Part shown: positions 44,002 to 53,173 of the stretch, one piece after another
Numbering within the stretch: position 1 is the first letter of the stretch
Layout: the number at the start of each line of letters is the position of its first letter
Assembly: GCF_000400715.1 (NCBI RefSeq)
Contig: NZ_KE007351.1
Location: forward strand, 381,530 to 445,529
Direction of reading: 5' to 3'
Origin: Acinetobacter genomosp. 15BJ
Lineage (GTDB): Bacteria > Pseudomonadota > Gammaproteobacteria > Pseudomonadales > Moraxellaceae
Length of the DNA: 64,000 nt
Translations under genes and position numbers: made by a program
Notes under the pieces: model-generated
What the model saw: the letters and a program-made list of their open reading frames with translations, nothing else
Told to the model about the DNA's origin: nothing
Databases searched by the model: none

Positions 44002-44750
44002 ATTGATCTCCCCCATGATGGATATTCGACTGATTTATGTTTTAAATTGCATCGAAAAGTAATTAGCAATTGCTGTGCCAACTCTATCAAAACTGCGTTA
44101 AATCTCGATTTTGTCCCATAAAAGTGCTGAGCGTCGGTCATCTGTGCCTTGGAATTGATCTTTATCAAAAACAGATCTGTTTTTTTGAACTATTTGGAAG
44201 CATCATAAAAATAAAGGCTATTTACTGCACAAAAAAGAGGCATATCTGCAAAGGAAAAAATCAACACAGCGTTTAAAAGATAAGCATCGTGTAGAAAAAG
44301 CAAGCAGTGTTCCATAAAAGTGCATCGGTAAAAAACTTAAATTCGCCTGAACATCTGTAACTTTTGGATTGATGAGTCACTGTCATTCGTCGGGATGGTA
44401 TTTTTTGCAAACCGATACGCTTATTTTTTAAACAAAGAAAAAATAACTCATTAAATAAAAAGAAAAAATAATGCAATAAATCACATATTTTTATAAAAAT
44501 AAATCAAAAAATATACAGCCTATTTTACAACCAAATTAAATTAAATTAAATTAAATTAAATATAAAAATCATTATTTTAAATTTAATTTAACGGTTTTTT
44601 AAACAGGAAACAAATCATAAAATTATATAAGTATTTTATTTAATATTAATTAAATTATTTTAATAAAAATCTATCTTTTTTATGCATAACTTATACAATT
44701 GGTCAAAATTTCGGTTCTATCCCAAATTTATTTTTTTAATGAGGCGAGCT
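44002..44750. other. Long AT-rich region before the OprD-family gene
   Basis: About 750 bases without a convincing gene. The first 330 resemble the upstream region of TorF copy 1. CCATAAAAGTGC occurs twice (44116-44127 and 44312-44323). The last 250 bases are extremely AT-rich and hold the AAATT repeat. Short reading frames here look random. Confidence 0.55.
44533..44561. repeat. AAATT pentanucleotide repeat, 5.8 copies
   Basis: Five full tandem AAATT units plus AAAT lie about 190 bases upstream of the OprD-family start, in its likely promoter region. Such short tandem repeats can vary in copy number. Confidence 0.85.
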
Positions 44751-46025
44751 ATGCCAAAGGCAAATAAACTTACTTTAGCGGTTTTGATTAATGCCGCGTT
44801 AATTACCTCAACATATGCAAGCGAACAAAGCGAAGCAAAAGGACTTGTTGAAGATGCCAAAGGGGATATTTTATTCCGTACTGGTTATTTAAATCGTGAC
44901 AAAAAGAATGGTGTCAAAGACACGAGCTCATATGCTCAGACGGCAATGGTGAAACTGGAAACTGGTTTTACTCAAGGTTTAGTTGGCTTTGGTGCGGGTG
45001 TTATTGGTGACGGCTCTTTTAAATTAGGCTCAAACAACAATTCTGGTAACGGTATGATTCCGAAACGTCCAGATGGTTCGGCTTATGATCACTGGGCACG
45101 TGGTGGCGGTTTTGTTAAAGCCCGTATCTCGAATACGACGGTCACTTACGGTACACAAATTTTAGATCTACCTGTCTTGGCAAGTAATACCACGCGTTTG
45201 GTTCCTGAATACTTTGAAGGTGTTTTGGCAACAAGCCGTGAAATTAATGGCTTAGAATTAACGGCAGGTAAATTCACCAAGGATCAGTACTCTGATCAAA
45301 TCAATCGCGATGGCCGAAAGCTTGATAGTGCTGTAGTTTGGGGTGCGAAATACAAATTTGATGACAACTTAAATGCAGCTTATTTCGGCTTAGACAGCAA
45401 AGATAAGTTGGATCGTCATTATATCAATGTGAACTATAAGCAGCCATTAGATAAAAACAGTGGTTTGACTTATGACTTAAGCGCATACCACACCAAGTGG
45501 GATGAAAAAGGCAGTACTTATTCAAGTACAACTGATGATTTGTCTAATCGTAAGAACACCATTTGGGCACTTTCTAGCACCTATAACACAGGTCCGCATA
45601 GTGTGATGTTGGCTTACCAACAAAACAATGGCAATACTGGTTATGATTATGGTGAGAATGCTGATGGTGCACAAAGTATCTATTTGCCAAACTCTTACTT
45701 GTCTGACTTCATTGGTAACAGTGAAAAATCTGCGCAACTTCAATATAACGTAGACTTTGGTGGTTATGGTGTTCCTGGTTTAAGCTGGACGACTGCATAT
45801 GTTTACGGTTGGGACATTAAAGTTAAGAACTTGACTGACAATGCCAAAGAACGTGAGTTCTTTAACCAAGTGAAATACACTGTTCAATCTGGTTTTGCTA
45901 AAGATGCAAGCTTACGCTTACGTCACTCATACTATCGTGCGAGTGATGACTACCAAACAAATGCCTACATTGGTGATACCAACGAATGGCGTATCTGGCT
46001 TGATATCCCTGTGAAATTATTCTAA
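44751..46025 (+). CDS. OprD-family outer-membrane porin
   Basis: The 424-residue protein has a signal peptide (MPKANKLTLAVLINAALITS to TYAS). Its mature start, EAKGLVEDAKGDILFRTGYL followed by NRDKK, is characteristic of OprD/Occ porins. The body has alternating beta-strand patterns and loops and ends IWLDIPVKLF with terminal Phe. Family members take up basic amino acids, aromatic acids or other small nutrients. The ATG at 44751 is preferred since GAGGCGAG lies just before it and the signal peptide starts there; the ATG at 44682 would add 23 odd residues. Confidence 0.85.
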   Translation: MPKANKLTLAVLINAALITSTYASEQSEAKGLVEDAKGDILFRTGYLNRDKKNGVKDTSSYAQTAMVKLETGFTQGLVGFGAGVIGDGSFKLGSNNNSGNGMIPKRPDGSAYDHWARGGGFVKARISNTTVTYGTQILDLPVLASNTTRLVPEYFEGVLATSREINGLELTAGKFTKDQYSDQINRDGRKLDSAVVWGAKYKFDDNLNAAYFGLDSKDKLDRHYINVNYKQPLDKNSGLTYDLSAYHTKWDEKGSTYSSTTDDLSNRKNTIWALSSTYNTGPHSVMLAYQQNNGNTGYDYGENADGAQSIYLPNSYLSDFIGNSEKSAQLQYNVDFGGYGVPGLSWTTAYVYGWDIKVKNLTDNAKEREFFNQVKYTVQSGFAKDASLRLRHSYYRASDDYQTNAYIGDTNEWRIWLDIPVKLF

Positions 46026-46045
46026 TTCACAGTTGATCAAGCAAT

Positions 46046-46079
46046 AAAAAAACTCCATTCAAATGAATGGAGTTTTTTT
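46046..46079. terminator. Bidirectional terminator
   Basis: ACTCCATTC and GAATGGAGT stem with flanking A- and T-runs, after the OprD-family gene. Confidence 0.9.
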
Positions 46080-46080
46080 A

Positions 46081-46111
46081 TGACCAAGCTTTAAAAGCTA
46101 AAGCTTGGTCA
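46081..46111. terminator. 13-bp hairpin near the end of ppa
   Basis: TGACCAAGCTTTA and TAAAGCTTGGTCA form a perfect stem around five bases, 11 bases beyond the ppa stop and directly next to the previous terminator. It lacks a clean T-run. Confidence 0.5.
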
Positions 46112-46122
46112 AGCATTCAAAG

Positions 46123-46650
46123 TTACTTTTTAGCAGCTTCGATTGCTTTAAGTACTTCAGCTTTCGCAACGTCAGCACCTTCCCAACCACTGATTTTTAC
46201 CCACTTACCAGGCTCTAAATCTTTGTAGTGAGCAAAGAAATGCTCAACTTGGCTGATCAATAACGGCGGAAGATCTGTATATTCTTGAACATCTTTATAC
46301 AATGGAGATAATTTATCGTGTGGCACAGCGATTAATTTCGCATCGATACCACCATCATCTTCCATTTTTAATTTGCCCACTGGGCGACAACGAATCACAG
46401 AACCAGCAGCAACAGGATGTGGAGTTACAACAAGTACGTCTAATGGGTCACCATCTTCAGACAATGTATTTGGTACATAACCGTAGTTTGCTGGGTAGAA
46501 CATTGCTGTACCCATAAAACGGTCTACAAATAACGCATCTGAATCTTTATCGATTTCATATTTGATTGGCGCTGCATTTGCAGGAATTTCGATGATGACA
46601 TAAATGTCATTAGGTGCGTCTTTACCCGCAGGAATATTGCTATAACTCAT
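46123..46650 (-). CDS. ppa: Inorganic pyrophosphatase (family I)
   Basis: The 175-residue cytosolic enzyme hydrolyses pyrophosphate to phosphate with Mg. Visible signatures are YEIDKDSDALFVDRFM, the metal-binding DGDPLDVLVVTP and the later PHDKLSPLYKDVQEYTDLP. The length is normal for bacterial family I. Confidence 0.94.
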   Translation of the reverse strand: MSYSNIPAGKDAPNDIYVIIEIPANAAPIKYEIDKDSDALFVDRFMGTAMFYPANYGYVPNTLSEDGDPLDVLVVTPHPVAAGSVIRCRPVGKLKMEDDGGIDAKLIAVPHDKLSPLYKDVQEYTDLPPLLISQVEHFFAHYKDLEPGKWVKISGWEGADVAKAEVLKAIEAAKK

Positions 46651-46766
46651 ATCAACACTCGTTTAATATTGTGAAGTCAGATGTAAATCGGACAGATTAT
46701 AACGTGAATACAATGAAAATGATGCTAGATATGCAAACAGCTGGAGAATTTTCTATCCAGCTGCGC

Positions 46767-47180
46767 TTAAGTCATTTTGATGGTAATCACGAACAGTAAA
46801 ATTGGACAAAGCAGAGAGAAAAACCAAATGATTGAACGTAAAGTTGCCAAATTGGCTAGATAACAGATGCCATAAATCACACGGAATACGATATAAGCCC
46901 ACCCCAGCGTAAGAATAAAGCGTTCTGGCACGACCATATATTCTGCCATCAAAATCGCAGCAATAAACAAAGGTAAACTTTCAAAGCTATTTTGTTGCAC
47001 AGCATTGGCTCGTGCAGACAAGCCAGTGGTTTTGGCTAAAAACTCACGCGGGTTTTGATTATCTTTTGCTTGAAAACCACCTTTTGATTTTGCAATCAAG
47101 GTAAACACATACGGCAACAAACATGCGACTATAATCATCAATATAATGCCGCTAATACCTTGCATGCTGACATCCATCAT
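46767..47180 (-). CDS. MAPEG-family membrane protein
   Basis: The 137-residue protein has four hydrophobic helices and the MAPEG pattern: REFLAKTTGLSARANAVQQNSFESLPLF, with the conserved RA.NA..N.FE region near residue 60, and AYIVFRVIYGICYL. Family members include glutathione-dependent membrane enzymes; bacterial versions like this are mostly uncharacterised. Confidence 0.8.
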   Translation of the reverse strand: MMDVSMQGISGIILMIIVACLLPYVFTLIAKSKGGFQAKDNQNPREFLAKTTGLSARANAVQQNSFESLPLFIAAILMAEYMVVPERFILTLGWAYIVFRVIYGICYLANLATLRSIIWFFSLLCPILLFVITIKMT

Positions 47181-47315
47181 TTGAAGTTCTTCTGATCATG
47201 CTATCATAATCTATAATTTATTGAACTTTCATTTGTGCTTGTTCTACAAGCGTTTCTTTTACACCACGTTTTTGTGTAAAAGTTGTGTTTTTTCATACAG
47301 TTTTAAGGTCAAACT

Positions 47316-47708
47316 ATGCAGCAGCAAGATCAAAAAGAAATGTTTGATGTTTTGGCGCAGCAACGACAACATCAACTCTTAGTTGATCGTGTGCTGAAGG
47401 TTGTGCTCCCAATCATGGCATTTCTACTCAGTGTGATTTGCGCCAATCTAAATTGGCAGTCAACTTTGGGCACATTTGTAATTCTAACAGTTGCCTTTTA
47501 TGCCGTTGGCATTTACCGATTGACCCTGTGGCACTGGCTAGCAGTGATTGTGCTGTATGCTATTGCTGATAATTATTTTAGCTTTAATGGTATTGATCCA
47601 ACGCGTTTACGTTTCCAACTCGCAACGATGGTGGTGTTTGTCTGTATTGTCGGAATCGGACGTCCTTATATCGACCGTTGGTTAATGAAATCAAATAGCA
47701 ATAAATAA
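47316..47708 (+). CDS. Unknown membrane protein
   Basis: I do not recognise this 130-residue protein. It has a polar, Gln-rich start (MQQQDQKEMFDVLAQQRQHQ), then four hydrophobic segments (about 27-45, 50-67, 70-87, 103-120). It stands alone with a strong terminator behind it. The upstream 100 bases can hold its promoter. Confidence 0.65.
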   Translation: MQQQDQKEMFDVLAQQRQHQLLVDRVLKVVLPIMAFLLSVICANLNWQSTLGTFVILTVAFYAVGIYRLTLWHWLAVIVLYAIADNYFSFNGIDPTRLRFQLATMVVFVCIVGIGRPYIDRWLMKSNSNK

Positions 47709-47716
47709 ATCCAAAT

Positions 47717-47744
47717 AAAAAAGCGCCGCAATTGCGGCGCCTTT
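47717..47744 (+). terminator. Terminator
   Basis: A perfect GCGCCGCAATTGCGGCGC stem (47723-47740) with an A-run before and a short T-run after. A second inverted repeat, CCTCCC...GGGAGG, lies at 47752-47773. Confidence 0.85.
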
Positions 47745-47784
47745 CCAGTACCTCCCTTTTTTAAAGGGAGGTTAGGTGGGATTC

Positions 47785-49464
47785 TTAAGCGGGTTTACGT
47801 AAATCTTTACGTAAGATTTTACCTACGTTAGATTTCGGTAATTCTTCCATAAACTCAACATAACGTGGGCACTTGTAGCCTGTTAGGTTTTGTTTTGCAT
47901 AAGCAATAATTTCTTCAGTGGTTAAAGATGGATCTTTTTTCACGATGAATAATTTTGGCACTTCACCTGATTTTTCATCTGGAACGCCAATCGCAGCCAC
48001 TTCCAATACTTTTGGATGTTTGGCAATGACTTCTTCAATTTCACTTGGATAAACGTTAAAACCAGACACCAAGATCATGTCTTTCTTACGGTCAACAATC
48101 TTCACATAACCACGTGAATCCATCACACCAATATCACCCGTACGGAAGAAATTGTCAGCAGTCATCACTTTGGCAGTTTCATCTGCACGGTTCCAATAGC
48201 CTTTCATTACTTGAGGGCCACGGATCGAGATTTCACCTTGTTCACCCAGTGCAACTTCTTTACCGTCATCATCCAAAATTGCAACTTCTGTTAATGGCAA
48301 TGGAATACCAATCGTGCCACTGAATTCAGTTGTAGCAGGTGGGTTTGCTGTTGCAACAGGTGAAGTCTCAGATAAACCATAACCTTCGATAATAGTTGTA
48401 CCAGTGATCTTTTTCCATGCTGCCGCAGTTGAAGGTAATACCGCCATACCACCGCCCATTGCCATCTTCAGATTGCTATGGTCAAGTTGTTTGAACTCTT
48501 CATTGTTCACTAAAGCATTAAACAATGTGTTTACTGCTGGGAAGAATGATGGTTGGTATTTACGTAATTCGCCAACCACTGCTGGCAAGTCACGTGGGTT
48601 TGGAATCAGGATATTCGCTTGGCCTTTGTACATACCGTAAAGCGCACATACCATGAACGCAAAGATATGATAAAGCGGCAATGCACAAACAATGCGATCA
48701 CCTTTCGCGCTGTCAGAAGCACCAAACTTGCTTGAGAAAATTGCTTCACACTGAAGTAAGTTTGCCACAAGGTTACGATGCGTCAATTCAGCACCTTTAG
48801 AAACACCTGTTGTACCACCCGTGTATTGGAGTACCGCAGTATCACTTAAGGTTAAACTTGGACGCTTATAGTTGCTTGGATTGGCTTTGTTTAATGCAGC
48901 ATTAAATTTGGTATGCTCAGGGATATTCCACGCTGGAATTTGCTTACGCACTTTACGTAAAACAAAGTTGACCAAAGTACCTTTTAATGTACCCAACATA
49001 TCACCCACAGAAGCTACCACAACATGCTTCACAGGTGTTTTACCAATAATGCTTTGATAAACGCTGGCAAAGTTTTCAATGATCACCAACACTTCAGCAC
49101 CAGAGTCATTCAATTGATGCTCGAGTTCACGCGCTGTGTACAGTGGATTCACGTTTACAAGCACTAAACCTGCACGGAATACACCTAAAGCAACCACTGG
49201 GTATTGGAAAACGTTCGGCATCATTACCGCAACACGTGATCCTTTAGCTAAACCTAAGCTTTGTAGATAAGCAGCGAATTTACGGCTAGCGACTTCTAAT
49301 TCATTAAACGTTAAAACTTTATCCATGAAGATAAAGGCATCACGTGAACCAAATTTTTGGAAATTGCGTTCAAAAATATCAACAAGTGAGGTGTTTTCAG
49401 CAGGCAGTTCAACTGTTTCTGGAATTCCTGTCTTTTGGTATTCAGCAAACCAAATCTTTTCCAT
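47785..49464 (-). CDS. fadD: Long-chain fatty-acid CoA ligase
   Basis: The 559-residue adenylate-forming enzyme has the P-loop-like motif QYTGGTTGVSKGAELTH (about 215-231), the A5 region EGYGLSETSP, the A7/A8 region FFRTGDIG...DRKKDMILVSGFNVYPSE, and the A10 Lys in PKSNVGKILRKDLR. It activates fatty acids to acyl-CoA for beta-oxidation. Other acyl-CoA synthetases are possible, but the FadD-type linker DRKKDMILVSGFNV favours long chains. Confidence 0.88.
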   Translation of the reverse strand: MEKIWFAEYQKTGIPETVELPAENTSLVDIFERNFQKFGSRDAFIFMDKVLTFNELEVASRKFAAYLQSLGLAKGSRVAVMMPNVFQYPVVALGVFRAGLVLVNVNPLYTARELEHQLNDSGAEVLVIIENFASVYQSIIGKTPVKHVVVASVGDMLGTLKGTLVNFVLRKVRKQIPAWNIPEHTKFNAALNKANPSNYKRPSLTLSDTAVLQYTGGTTGVSKGAELTHRNLVANLLQCEAIFSSKFGASDSAKGDRIVCALPLYHIFAFMVCALYGMYKGQANILIPNPRDLPAVVGELRKYQPSFFPAVNTLFNALVNNEEFKQLDHSNLKMAMGGGMAVLPSTAAAWKKITGTTIIEGYGLSETSPVATANPPATTEFSGTIGIPLPLTEVAILDDDGKEVALGEQGEISIRGPQVMKGYWNRADETAKVMTADNFFRTGDIGVMDSRGYVKIVDRKKDMILVSGFNVYPSEIEEVIAKHPKVLEVAAIGVPDEKSGEVPKLFIVKKDPSLTTEEIIAYAKQNLTGYKCPRYVEFMEELPKSNVGKILRKDLRKPA

Positions 49465-49620
49465 AATGCCATTATCTCCGAGTGGTAATCCTTAAAAATG
49501 TAACAACGTTACGTCCATGACAAAACATTTTTTTTAACTTTTTGAATTGCCCTGTCAATCTATTCAAACAATATGAATACATTGTCATATATAACGTATT
49601 TGTATCACAGAATACTAGCC

Positions 49621-51840
49621 TTATCTCTGAATGAAGAGTCTATTTGCTTTTTGATATCCGCGTGGTAAAAGTTGCCCCTTTGTTGCTCTTTTTCCTAGAT
49701 ATTTTTGGAGATCGTCCCCTTTCAGTTTGAGATGCTGTTGTCCTGCAGCGACTTGGATTATTTCATCTAAACTCAGGGTTGTCATGGATAAAATTTGCTC
49801 TTTTTCATCAAGTTGTATCAACTTGTTACCTTTACCTTTATTCAGAACAGGAAGTTCTGCTAAATCAATAATCAGTAAGCGTCCTGATGAGCTGAGAATT
49901 GCAACGTGGGTTGCTTGCTGAATTGGCAGCAATGGCAAAGCCGTTCCCTTATCTGCAACCGTCAAGAACGCCTTACCGGCTTTGGCATTGGTATCCAATT
50001 GCGCAGCTTGGGTTTTAAAACCATAACCTTTAGAACTGACTGCAAGTAACTCACTATTATCGTCATCAATAAAGACTTGGATAAATGAAACCCCACTGGC
50101 TGGAGACAGTTTTGAACTGAGCGGTTCTCCTAAACCACGCGCCGACGGTAAGCTGCTAATTGGCAAGGCATAACTACGCCCTGTTTCATCCAAGAAGTAC
50201 ACCCGCTGATTGGTTTTACCTACCGCATGACTTAAGTACTGGTCCCCCGCTCGGAAGTTGAGATTAGCGGCATCTACTTCCGCACCTTTGGCAGCGCGGA
50301 CCCAACCTGCTTCTGACAACACCACGGTCACCGCTTCGGCTGGCATTAAATCTTGTTCTTTGATCTGTACCGCGTCTGCACGAGCAACGATTGGTGAACG
50401 GCGATCATCACCAAATTTTTTCGCGTCTTCTTTTAACTCACCGATAATAAGATTTTTCAATGATTCTGGATTTGCCAATTGCTCACGAATAATGGCGGCT
50501 TTAGCTTCCAGTTCTTCTTGCTCACGGCGAATTTCCATTTCTTCAAGTTTGGCTAAATGGCGGAGCTTGAGTTCTAAAATGGCTTCAGCTTGAATTTCAT
50601 CAATGCCAAAATGCTGCATCAATACAGGTTTTGGCTGGTCTTCTTCACGAATAATCCGAATCACGGTATCAATATCCAAGTAGGCAATTAAAAGACCTGC
50701 CAAGATATGTAAACGCTTTTCAATTTTGGTTAAATGATATTGCAAACGACGGGTCACGGTTTGCTTACGAATCTCAATCCACTCTAACAAGATTCGGCGA
50801 ATCGATTTCACTTGTGGTCGGCCGTCGGCCCCAATCATGTTCAAATTGACACGATAGCTTGACTCTAAATCCGTAGTGGCAAATAAGTGACTCATCACCG
50901 TTTCTGCATCAACACGATTGGAACGCAGCACGATCACCAAACGGGTTGGATTGCGATGATCAGATTCATCACGAATATCGGCAACCAGTGGCAACTTCTT
51001 GGCAATCATTTGATCGGCAATTTGAGTCACAACCTTTGAACCAGAAACCTGATAGGGCAATTCGCTAATCACGATTTCATTTTTCTCGACCGTATACACC
51101 GCTCGAACACGATAACTACCACGACCTGTGGTTTGAATTTTCAGTAATTCTTCAGGCGGAGTAATAATTTCTGCTTTGGTCGGTAAATCTGGTGCAGGAA
51201 TATATTCTGCTAATTTTTCATCGGTGGTTTCAGGGTTACGAATCAGCGCAATCGTGCCTTTCACCACTTCACGCAAGTTATGTGGCGGGATATCGGTTGC
51301 CATCCCAACAGCAATCCCCGTGGTACCATTCAATAAAATATTGGGAATACGTGCAGGTAAGGTGATTGGTTCTTTCATCGAACCATCAAAGTTATCCTGC
51401 CATTCACTGGTGCCCTGTCCAAGCTCACTCAGCAATAACTCACTATAAGCCGAAAGTTTAGCTTCGGTATAACGCATTGCCGCGAATGATTTTGGGTCAT
51501 CAGGTGAACCCCAGTTGCCTTGACCTTCAACCAATGGGTAACGATAGCTAAATGGCTGTGCCATCAACACCATTGCTTCGTAACAGGCTGAGTCACCATG
51601 TGGATGGTATTTACCGAGTACGTCACCCACGGTACGTGCCGATTTTTTCGGTTTGCCTGTCGATTTCAAGCCGAGCTCGCTCATCGCATAGACAATACGG
51701 CGCTGTACAGGCTTTAAACCATCACTGATATGGGGCAATGCACGATCCATAATCACGTACATGGCATAGTTCAAGTAAGCCTGTTCAGTGAATTCGGCTA
51801 CGGAACGGTTTTCTGTTGCATGATGTGCAAGGCTGGTCAT
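49621..51840 (-). CDS. parC: DNA topoisomerase IV subunit A
   Basis: The 739-residue type IIA topoisomerase subunit has the winged-helix/tower core with catalytic Tyr124 (AAMRYTEAKLS) and C-terminal beta-propeller blades. With ParE it unlinks daughter chromosomes. The quinolone-resistance region reads HPHGDSACYEAM, with S84 and E88 both unsubstituted, so it shows no common fluoroquinolone-resistance change. ParC rather than GyrA is indicated by the shorter length and the lack of a clear GyrA-box. Confidence 0.92.
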   Translation of the reverse strand: MTSLAHHATENRSVAEFTEQAYLNYAMYVIMDRALPHISDGLKPVQRRIVYAMSELGLKSTGKPKKSARTVGDVLGKYHPHGDSACYEAMVLMAQPFSYRYPLVEGQGNWGSPDDPKSFAAMRYTEAKLSAYSELLLSELGQGTSEWQDNFDGSMKEPITLPARIPNILLNGTTGIAVGMATDIPPHNLREVVKGTIALIRNPETTDEKLAEYIPAPDLPTKAEIITPPEELLKIQTTGRGSYRVRAVYTVEKNEIVISELPYQVSGSKVVTQIADQMIAKKLPLVADIRDESDHRNPTRLVIVLRSNRVDAETVMSHLFATTDLESSYRVNLNMIGADGRPQVKSIRRILLEWIEIRKQTVTRRLQYHLTKIEKRLHILAGLLIAYLDIDTVIRIIREEDQPKPVLMQHFGIDEIQAEAILELKLRHLAKLEEMEIRREQEELEAKAAIIREQLANPESLKNLIIGELKEDAKKFGDDRRSPIVARADAVQIKEQDLMPAEAVTVVLSEAGWVRAAKGAEVDAANLNFRAGDQYLSHAVGKTNQRVYFLDETGRSYALPISSLPSARGLGEPLSSKLSPASGVSFIQVFIDDDNSELLAVSSKGYGFKTQAAQLDTNAKAGKAFLTVADKGTALPLLPIQQATHVAILSSSGRLLIIDLAELPVLNKGKGNKLIQLDEKEQILSMTTLSLDEIIQVAAGQQHLKLKGDDLQKYLGKRATKGQLLPRGYQKANRLFIQR

Positions 51841-51992
51841 TTCAGCGAGTCATCCAAAATCATTTATTATCGTCAATGCTTTGTATGCTATGTGGATGAA
51901 GGCGTTGTGACAAGCCCTTGTTGTTGTTTAAACGTCAAATGGTGTCTTGTTCGAAGAATTTGTAATTGGATAAGGTTCTAAACAGAAGATTT

Positions 51993-52523
51993 TTACTTAT
52001 CTAATCTGAGACTTTCTCTAAGTAATGCCATTTTATTTTTATCAATATTTAAAATTTGCAAAGAAACAAATTCATCATGATCATTAAAGCCCAAACTAAA
52101 ATGGTACCCTTGAAAAGATTCAATTGTATTCTCTTTAATAGATGAAAATGCCAGTTCAATGTAATCCAGCCCAATCAGCAATTGAAAATCTGTGTCAAAT
52201 GCATCTTTAAACTGACTGGAAAAATCGTTCATATCTATCACCCAAGACGAAACATCAAAGACAGGGAGCAATGTTTTTTTCAAAGCTACAGATGCCGGTG
52301 ATTTTATCGTTTGAATAATCATCTGTGGATCATAAGTAATAAGTTTGATCGTTGATAATTCACCTGTTTTTAAAAGCCCTATTTCAATTAAAGATGTAGA
52401 ACAATTACCAGCTCTCCAATACAAATCTGGAGATTTCTCATTCAAATAAATAGCAAAGGGGATATAACCATCAATCTCAATTGAATGACAAGAAAAGGGA
52501 CTTATATTAATTCTTTTTAACAT
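51993..52523 (-). CDS. Unknown AT-rich gene
   Basis: I do not recognise this 176-residue protein. It has no signal peptide or membrane helix. It starts MLKRINISPFSCHSIEIDGY and looks like a mixed alpha/beta cytosolic protein. Its base composition is more AT-rich than parC and the TRIC gene. It lies 34 bases downstream of the next unknown gene and probably shares its transcript. Confidence 0.65.
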   Translation of the reverse strand: MLKRINISPFSCHSIEIDGYIPFAIYLNEKSPDLYWRAGNCSTSLIEIGLLKTGELSTIKLITYDPQMIIQTIKSPASVALKKTLLPVFDVSSWVIDMNDFSSQFKDAFDTDFQLLIGLDYIELAFSSIKENTIESFQGYHFSLGFNDHDEFVSLQILNIDKNKMALLRESLRLDK

Positions 52524-52557
52524 CTAAGACTTCATAAACCAGAGTTAATGAGATGTA

Positions 52558-53166
52558 TTATAAATTGCCATAAACTACAATATATTTAGCACGCTTTAAC
52601 TGGTCACTCCACCAACTAATTAAAGCTTTTAAAAATTTTTCTATCGCTAAATTATTTGCAGGAATTTTTAGCATCTCATTCAAGATAACGGTACATGTAT
52701 GATGATCTAGGTAGTTGTATCCACATACATCAAAATTGTCTCCCGACAAAGTATTGCCCAATTGGTCTACAGAACAAGCGACTCTAAAAGCATCTAAAAT
52801 ATAATCAAAATCCTGCACTGGAATAAAAATATCATTTGAACTGGTTTTATGACTTTCAGATTCAGCCCAAAGAATAAAACCTATTTCATTCTTGATTTTT
52901 TGTTGATTTTCACGTGTTGTAAGGAGCATAACTAGTGACTGGATTTTTTTAATCGCCTTTTCAACATCGAAATTACAACATTGATAGATATCTTGGGCGA
53001 CCGAGATTTGACATTCAGTTGCTTGAATCACTTTTTCAATATTATCTGTATGGAAATTAATTATTGCGGCAGACACATCATTTTGGTTTTCTTTTAAAAG
53101 TTTTATCGCGTGTTTAAGTGGGATAGAGAGTTCTTTTCTTATCTGCTCAATTTTCTCTCTATCCAT
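52558..53166 (-). CDS. Unknown protein with tandem UBA/TS-N-like helices
   Basis: The 202-residue protein starts at the ATG at 53164-53166 with GAG before it; a start at 53184 or 53247 would overlap the TRIC gene. Residues about 3-35 (KIEQIRKELSIPLKHAIKLL, then NQNDVSAAI) resemble the UBA/TS-N three-helix fold of EF-Ts, and about 45-75 (VIQATECQISVAQDIYQCCN, then DVEKAI) look like a second copy. The rest has Cys and Trp but no known motif. Its role is unknown; protein or nascent-chain binding is one guess. Confidence 0.6.
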   Translation of the reverse strand: MDREKIEQIRKELSIPLKHAIKLLKENQNDVSAAIINFHTDNIEKVIQATECQISVAQDIYQCCNFDVEKAIKKIQSLVMLLTTRENQQKIKNEIGFILWAESESHKTSSNDIFIPVQDFDYILDAFRVACSVDQLGNTLSGDNFDVCGYNYLDHHTCTVILNEMLKIPANNLAIEKFLKALISWWSDQLKRAKYIVVYGNL

Positions 53167-53173
53167 TTTAGTC

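Noticed and set aside
44533..44561. AAATT repeats as a CRISPR or iteron array
   Set aside because: Units are five bases with no spacers, and no cas or replication gene is near.
47752..47773. CCTCCC...GGGAGG inverted repeat as an IS end
   Set aside because: It is short and stands alone beside a terminator; no partner end was found.
49621..51840. Possible quinolone-resistance mutation in parC
   Set aside because: The region reads HPHGDSACYEAM with S84 and E88 unchanged.
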